NCBI GenBank assembly: GCA_018806985.1
Contig: JADANN010000452.1
Location: 186,001-250,000, forward strand
Direction: 5' to 3'
DNA length: 64,000 bases
Source of the DNA: Angiostrongylus vasorum
Lineage: Eukaryota > Nematoda > Chromadorea > Rhabditida > Metastrongylidae
This document shows, piece after piece, positions 57,845 through 64,000 of the stretch. Positions within the stretch are counted from its first letter, which is position 1. The number at the start of each line of letters is the position of its first letter. Made by a program: the position numbers and the translations under genes. The notes below the pieces were generated by a model. It was not told the DNA's origin. It saw only the letters and a program-made list of their open reading frames with translations, and ran no database searches.

Positions 57845-58550
57845 AAGTTCTTGGCATTTTTTCTCTTCTTCAATACAACTTTTCATCTATGGAATCACCT
57901 CTGAGTGTCATGAAAACCAGATTTTGTCTTTTTCAAACGTTGATGATTTACCTCCTTGAATCGGTAAGCTAACACAGGGTTGGTCAACCTAACAGTCTAA
58001 TAAAAAAGGTAGCTTAGCAATCTACGAAGGTACCGATTATAAAATGTTGATGATTTATTCCTAACTGAGATTTTTTCCTAGAATGCCAGATAGTGGAACG
58101 GTCATACAACACAATAAAATAGTACTGTGACGAACTCAATAAAATACAGGAAGAGTTTCAAATCCTGTGACCATCACTTATCAAAAGGAATGGGTCGATT
58201 CTGGTGTACAGCATTTCCTTCTAAATGTGAATATGGAGAAGCTGACCTGGTTGAAATACTAAGCTATTACTCGTCCTCCCTATCTTTCAAATCGCTCTTT
58301 ATTGAGGTATAGGACTAGCATGACACCTCTAAGGAAATACTTTGCGAAAGAACGTGAGAGATTTGCGAACAGCCAGCAGTCATTCTAAAAAAAGCCTTCG
58401 ACGTTTTCTTCGAATCCAATAATTCGAGCGTTTACGAAATTTAAGCATCTAAGCTCAAAACGCACTGGGCAAAGTGTGTTGATTTCCGTATTTCTCATTT
58501 TGGGTATTAAAATTAGACATTAAAAATATCTTTTTTTTTCCTATTTTAAT
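57845..58550. other. intergenic, nothing recognised
   Basis: No exon, repeat family or RNA gene identified. Confidence 0.4.
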
Positions 58551-58552
58551 TT

Positions 58553-58915
58553 TATATGACAAGTCTTCACGTCTACTGGGCGGATCCCAGAACTTCTCAC
58601 ATTTGATTCATTTCCTCGCATCAACTGTGCACGAAGATCTTCCAACTTTTACGTGTGGCTTCGGCAGCTCCTTAAGGATTTTCACTTCACCTTGAATGTC
58701 GTAGAATGCTCGTGGAGCGATTCTCCCTGCAATCCTGAGATAGCCGGGCTGGAGCGTTCCCAAATGCATTGCAGAAAATGATTTTCTTCTCCAGACAAGT
58801 CCGGTAGCAACCTCCCGACGCCGGAGGGATGAGAAGCTTGGTTGGCCCGGAGCGGAATCGAACTAGCACCATGCTCGTGATGACGGGCATCACTACCATT
58901 GTGCTATCAGCCCCC
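58553..58915 (-). repeat. SINE-C copy
   Basis: Minus strand head GGGGGCTGATAGCACAATGG and B box GTTCGATTCCGC; body and tail as in the 34.9 kb copy. Near full length. Confidence 0.88.
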
Positions 58916-59383
58916 AAAAATATCTTAACATTAAAAACAAATTAACATTAAAAATATCTTAACAGTTCGAATTTTCCGTTCAAAACTTCAAAATTTCATC
59001 ACTCAAGCCATTTCCACTACTCGCAACACTAAACATTATAAAGTGCTTTGTTCGAATTAAGGTGATCATAGACGTCTTGAATGACATGAAAGAAAAAAGA
59101 AAACATTATCAATACATACAAATTACCCTTGTAACCTACAACAATGTAAGCAACATCGGATGATAAGAAATCGATATTTCCAGTATTGGATACGTTTCAC
59201 ATGGTAAGCAATCGATAAATCTGAAATGGAACGCACTCCAAGCTGATCTTATACGGAGTGATTGATATGTGGAATGAAACTGGAGAAAGCGGAATATTCA
59301 TAATCAGAAAGGACTAAAAGCACAAAAACGAGTACTTTTCGATAGGAACAATTACAAAAATAAGGTGATGAAGTGAATCGTCT

Positions 59384-60323
59384 TTACTTTTTCGCATGCT
59401 TCAAGTGATCTCCGTGTTTATTAAGAAGACCGGCCCGTAACAATTCGATTTCGTCTTTAACTTGACACGGTAACGGAGGTGGTGGTATGGATATCTGGAG
59501 GAGACAATATAAATATACAATACTCAACTTTTTATTTGCAACCTATAAGTTCTTTATGGCAAAATATTATGTGGAATACAACTACAATGTTGATGGGATA
59601 TCTGCAAAAGTCAGACCTCAGGCCAGATTCGAGCCCGCGATCACCCGCTCGCGGGTCTCACGTTCTCAGCACGATTGTAGTTGTATTTCACATAATACAA
59701 ATATAGCCCGGAAAAATCTCTGCCATCAAAAATCTTCATCCGATGACCCTCAGTCGGAACTGTTAGTAATGAAGTCGGAGGAAGACCTTAAGAAGAATTT
59801 TTAAACTTCAAGGGTTGAAAACAGTAAGTCATTCTGATCCTTCGTCCTCTTTTCTAGAAACATCGTTGGGTCTTCGAATTCAAAATATTGGAGTCGTATT
59901 CACATCCGCTATTTTTACCCAGAAAAAATAGATCTTTACAAGAACACTCCGTACAATTTTCACAAACACCAATTTCTTTAGCACTTACTTTAATCTGACA
60001 GTAAGGGTCCCTACCTATGTGCAATATAGGTTGTCCTGTCAAGTTGCCACAGTCATCTCCACTTTTCTTTCATTTACACTTCCGTTATCTTCTCCTTCAG
60101 TTCCTTATCATTCTCATGCAATAAAATCCCAAAGGTAACTTCACTCGTTCAAATCTATTTCGTTTCCATAATACGATTGATTATATAGTTATACCTGTGA
60201 GGGTGCGGGTTCTGGAGGCTCCGTTCGAGGCTTCGAGTCCGTTTTTACGTCTTCCTTAAACTTCACATGACAGTCGTGTTCAGAATTCCGTGACGTCATA
60301 ATACCTTTTTCCTTCGCAGACAT
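59384..60323 (-). CDS. small charged protein, unrecognised (3 exons)
   Basis: Exon 1 60323-60195 starts MSAKEKGIMTSRNSEHD, five nt after a CCTTTTAG acceptor that fits trans-splicing, and ends at CAG|GTATAA. The last exon, 59494-59384, follows CTCCTCCAG and reads ISIPPPPLPCQVKDEIELL to a stop after KHAKK. A microexon 60103-60080 (ELKEKITE) joins them in phase 0; its acceptor is weak and could be 9 nt further out. Total is about 87 residues, hydrophilic, with a PPPPLP motif and no signal peptide. A Cys-rich alternative frame lies at 60042-59854 (GVCENCTECSCK) and might be an alternative exon. A SINE-B remnant lies beside the last exon. No family recognised. Confidence 0.5.
59555..59690 (+). repeat. 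SINE-B, diverged copy
   Basis: Shared block GGAATACAACTACAATGTTG followed by AAAAGTCAGACCTCAGGCC; minus-strand B-box-like GGGCTCGAATCTGGCC. Confidence 0.6.
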
Positions 60324-60957
60324 TTTTTCTAAAAGGTGGTACATTGAAAAGCAAAAAAAAAAACTAATCGTTAGCTCTCGTGTTACAACGCCTCAGTACC
60401 AGGACGATGAACTAGAACAGTTCTGTTAGGGGGAAAACAAATCGAACGTCATAACCACATGATGGCTTCATCAACAATGAAATTGGACTGCTTAGCTTTC
60501 ACATAATAAGAGACCAGCCGTCGAAAAAAGAAGATTTCACGATTACTGCCACTGTTGTACGTATCTAACAAGTAGTAAAAAAAGAAAACAAGCAGGAAAT
60601 GCATGAAGGTTGATGAACTACGGCGACTGTCTTCAATGATTACAAACGACTAGGGCCTACTACATGGGTAACGAATGCGGCGTTTGTCTAGATAGTGTAA
60701 TGATTGAGTCGGACCGACCACTGGGACATTAAATGAGCCCAGTTAAATGCGTTAGTTTAAGAGGTAAACAACCACAGAGTTCGTCCTCCGTCTGGCATCC
60801 GCTAACAACTGATAACAGCCTAAAACTCCCGGATTCGCTCAAAACTATGGAATGAAAAGTTGTAAGATCACGAGAACATACCGATAGTGATAAGACATGG
60901 ATGATGATCCAACGGTAAGGTACAGTAGCACGAATCGAGTTAGTGTTCGAAAGTCAC

Positions 60958-61146
60958 ATGAGAAGAAAAATAGGCTCACACATTTTCTTACTCGTAGTCC
61001 TTTCTCATTTCGTCGTCAACAATGATGAATATCTATCTAGTTTTCAACCGAACAGACAACAAACATATTACGTCCAAACATTCCGTTATCAAACACAATT
61101 ACGAAATCCATTTGGCGAACAGCATTATATCATGAAACCCCGATGA
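60958..61146 (+). CDS. possible small secreted protein (62 aa)
   Basis: ATG at 60958 begins MRRKIGSHIFLLVVLSHFVV, a convincing signal-peptide shape. The mature part is polar and aromatic, rich in Gln/Asn/Tyr, with QTYYVQTFRYQTQLRNPFGE, and ends at a TGA after MKPR. No dibasic-flanked amidation repeats, so not an obvious neuropeptide precursor. No acceptor right upstream and no homolog recognised. Confidence 0.4.
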   Translation: MRRKIGSHIFLLVVLSHFVVNNDEYLSSFQPNRQQTYYVQTFRYQTQLRNPFGEQHYIMKPR

Positions 61147-61507
61147 AACAGCAAAATGATCTCTATCCAGAAGCTATCCAGGCTAAAGATGAAATTGACA
61201 TATTTTCTAAGAGAAGAAGAAAACATCACGAAATACGTCATATGGGAAGCTACGCGATGAAATAACTGCTCCCTCATGTATCACGAAGAAGCTGTGACAC
61301 TTTAAACTGAAACGAATAGCGCTATCTTATGATAAGTGACAACTAGAAACCACAAGAGAGCTACAGTATGAAGTAGAATGAATCGCCACATTTCACATGG
61401 CTTAGCTTATAATGAATCACCTGTAAGACTAAGTAAATATTTTCAACTTCGAGCTCTCCGGCCGATCTTTCACTTCAACTATTTTCGCGCAGATAATACT
61501 ACTGACA

Positions 61508-61790
61508 GGGCGGTTGTGGCGCAGTTATCGGAGGCGCCTGCAACACACACGTGGAATCGATCCTAGCGCAATGCCCACCAAGCCTTCCATATCTCCGGTG
61601 TCGGCAAATTAGTACCAGACTTGTCTGGGAGGATAGCAGCATTGGTTCGATATATCGTTAGGCCACTGCGAGTCATTGTATAGGCCAGATATCCATTCAA
61701 TCACCTCCAAACGATGCTTAATGAAGTCGAATGCATGGCGCATCCCTCAGGGATTGATCAACGCCGAGAGCTTTATCTTTATCCTTTTTA
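61508..61790 (+). repeat. SINE-A copy, full length
   Basis: Head GGCGGTTGTGGCGCAGTTATC to tail CTTTATCTTTATCC; lies just upstream of the first recognisable exon of the right-edge gene. Confidence 0.9.
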
Positions 61791-61974
61791 TACTACTACT
61801 GGAAAATCCTAATCAATGGTAATGATACTCTAGTAAGAACCAAATTTTCTTGTGACTCTGCTGCCATCCATCCTATTGAATTCTTCGAACATCTGCTTGA
61901 TGAGATATGAGATGTCCTTGGATGATGGTTATAGTAGATTAGACGCTTACCATAAGTAATCGTGGAAGCAGCAG

Positions 61975-64000
61975 ATGGACTTATTAGACGAACTCTTCCG
62001 TTCTGATGTGTGTATCCATGCTTATTCACATAATCAATTTATGAGTGTCCGTGCAAATGCACAACGCGCAATGGCCTACCCTTTACTAAGAGTGAGCATT
62101 ATTTCCACTGAGAAACCAACAAAAAGTCGTTCAAGCAAGTCTTCCAAGGTCCCCATGAGTTCAAAACCTGTCCTTTTCACGGCGTTCAACACGTTTCACT
62201 TGAGAATTCAATCAATCACTACTGACGAGAGGACTGAGTACCTTCAACGATGGGCAGTTTAGTTAAAAGAAAGTCGAAGGGCTTACTAAAACACTTAAAT
62301 CAAGCCAAACCTCCGAAGTCACAGCAAACCACTACGACGACCGGTGACGTAGGTCTGTCAGCAATAGGACTATCACTTCGTGATAAGGGCAAGAATAATC
62401 AAGACCTAATATACTTCATTTCCTTGTAAATACGACTATCGCTGTAAATATCATTTCGTTTAAATCTTTCCGTGTTCGCTTATGTTTTTTTTTTATGTTC
62501 ACATAAAGAGGAGACTGGATGCTTCTTTCGTCTAATAATTCGATATCTGCTTACAAAAAAAGAGATCAAAATGGAAGCGAGGAATAGAAACAGAACATTT
62601 TCTTTTAATCTGAGGTCTGAAGGAGGACTTTCTGATAGTTTGACTTCATAAAGCATATCTTAGTGATGTTGTCAACGTCATAGTCGAAACAACAAAGCAG
62701 TTCTCTAGCATAACTATGGTAGATAATAAAGGATAAAAAAGGATAAAGCTCTCGCCGTTGATCAATCCCTGACGGATGCGCCATGTATTCGTCTTCATTA
62801 CCCATCGTGTGCTGAATGAATGCATATCTGGCCTTTACAATGACTCACGGTGGCCCACCGATGTACTTAGCCAGTGCTGTTATCCTCCCAGACAAGTCTG
62901 GTACCAATTTGCAGACCCGAGAAGGATGGAAGGCTTGGTGGGCCATGGGCGCTGAGATCGATTCCACGTCTGTGTTGCAAGGTGCCCCCGACCACTGCGC
63001 CACACGCGCCCTCGGGTAGGTGATAGGAGAATGAAATCAGCGAAAAAATGAAGGAACGCGACACAAAAGGAAATGTTCGAAAACCGGAAAACATCAGATC
63101 GAGTTTCACTTTGATGGGAATCTTCTTGTCACATGAAAGTGGGGAAGGCAAATTACACATGTTCTGGACCGATCGCGAACGGGTTTTCGATCTCGACTGT
63201 GAAGTTCTCACTAATATATTGGAAACGCTTACGTCGCTGACAACAAATGTGGAAGTTTCGCATGGAATTGCAATTAAAGTGAAGTATATAATAAAAGTTA
63301 TTGCAGCATAAATATTACCAAACACATATGCGGTTATCGTATACCCAATGAAATATTCACGTTGACCATAAAAGGATAAAAAAGAATAAAGCTTTCGGGG
63401 TCCATCAATCCCTGAAAGGCGCCATGCATTCGACTTAATTAAGCATCGTATGGAGCTGACTGAATGCATATCTGGCCTTTACAATGACTCGCAGTGGCCA
63501 CCGCTGTATCGAGCCAGTGCTGCTATCCTCCCAGACAAGCCTGGTACCAATTTGCCCACATCGGAGAGATGGAAGGCTAGGTGGTCTATGGGGCGGGGAT
63601 CGATTCCACGTGTGTGTTGCAGGGCGCCCCCAACCACTCAGATAACAAGTACCGATGTTTCTTGAGATGTTCGATATGCCAGTATGTCAGGGGATGACTG
63701 CCTAACATCAGTTGTATTACATCCGAGTACGATTTTGTTATTTCAAAAGTGATCAGGATTCTTAAAAATACTTGTTGGAACAACTGAGAAACTAAAAAGA
63801 TCGTTTAGTTTTACGTATTGGAACAACAGTGAGGAGCTAACAAGATCGTTAGCTTGCAAGAGCATGGAAGTCAACCCGACATCAAAGATTGTAAACAAAT
63901 CTTCACTGGCGAGTTCTCTGTTCAGGTGGATTCGCGCTCTGGAAATGAACTGTTATCATCGATCACATTTTTACTGTATTAAACCACAACACAGTATGAA
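61975..64000 (+). CDS. right-edge gene, HEAT-like, possibly PA200/BLM10 proteasome activator (partial)
   Basis: Exons: 61975-62091 (ends VRANAQRAMAYPLLR|GTGAGC), 62270-62343 (KVEGLTKTLKSSQTSE...), 63041-63278 (after AAATCAG; REKMKERDTKGNVRKPEN, SSFTLMGIFLSHESGEGKL, VFDLDCEVLTNILETL), and a frame open from 63831 to the end (EELTRSLACKSMEVNPTSK). Phases 0, 2 and 0 match across the first three. SVRANAQRAM fits a HEAT-repeat helix. The order 'VR-x-x-AQ-x-x-L', a linker, then an 'RF/IRSSF-LM-x(n)-KL' block resembles the C-terminal half of PSME4/BLM10, nuclear activators of the 20S proteasome; this comes from memory, not alignment. SINE-A copies flank exon 3. The last exon's acceptor is weak, and the 5' part of the gene is unlocated. 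Confidence 0.45.
62735..63013 (-). repeat. SINE-A copy, 27 bp upstream of an exon
   Basis: Minus-strand copy, head GGGCGCGTGTGGCGCAGTGG at the right end. It occupies the intron immediately before exon 63041-63278, leaving only 27 bp for the acceptor region. Confidence 0.9.
63370..63640 (-). repeat. SINE-A copy
   Basis: Minus strand; head decayed (GAGTGGTTGGGGGCGCCC), body and tail intact. Lies between the last two exon candidates of the right-edge gene. Confidence 0.88.

Overview
The window is nuclear DNA from a nematode, most likely a parasitic strongylid such as a hookworm. The reasons are many short exons (60-170 nt) with TTTCAG-type acceptors, candidate spliced-leader acceptors 2-17 nt upstream of start codons, and dense tRNA-derived SINEs, RTE LINEs and Penelope-like elements (PLEs). 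No bacterial-style genes, tRNAs, rRNAs or CRISPR arrays are present. The strongylid assignment is inference; nematode is well supported.

Left part (1-19.9 kb), all on the minus strand. Transcription runs right to left through three conserved genes. smc-6 (19881-8681, 29 exons) encodes the Smc5/6 complex ATPase. A homolog of the secreted protein C6orf120 (6139-4277, 4 exons) follows. The 5' half of Integrator subunit 7 (3577-134, 11 exons) comes last and continues off the left edge. Each start codon has a splice acceptor directly upstream, so the three could form an operon whose spacers were enlarged by repeats. Introns and spacers are full of SINE-A, SINE-C and a third ~380 bp repeat (here 'repeat D').

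Middle (20-50 kb). This is repeat-rich: RTE copies at 22.1-24.5 (+), 25.3-28.4 (+), 31.7-33.3 (-) and 38.4-39.1 kb (+), and PLE copies at 40.05-42.33 (-), 44.95-45.54 and 45.94-49.49 kb (-). A minus-strand gene I could not name has four good exons at 44.6, 44.4, 43.7 and 39.7 kb; a PLE sits in one intron.

Right part (50-64 kb). It holds a PLE-end palindrome, a SINE-B cluster, a PLE 3' fragment, a ~480 bp tandem duplication with a Thr-rich reading frame, a small minus-strand gene at 60.3-59.4 kb, a possible small secreted protein at 61.0 kb, and exons of a plus-strand gene at 61.98-64.0 kb that runs off the right edge (HEAT-like, possibly PA200/BLM10).

The most interesting signal is in the PLE termini. 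They carry a conserved fold with the hammerhead-ribozyme core (CTGANGA, stem II, GAAA, GTH cleavage triplet), with compensatory changes in stems I and II between copies. Where the terminal copies are inverted, the copy on the reverse-transcriptase strand keeps the core better and the opposite copy has lost it. A second theme is that three smc-6 exons join in frame only if a short A or T run is one base shorter than written.
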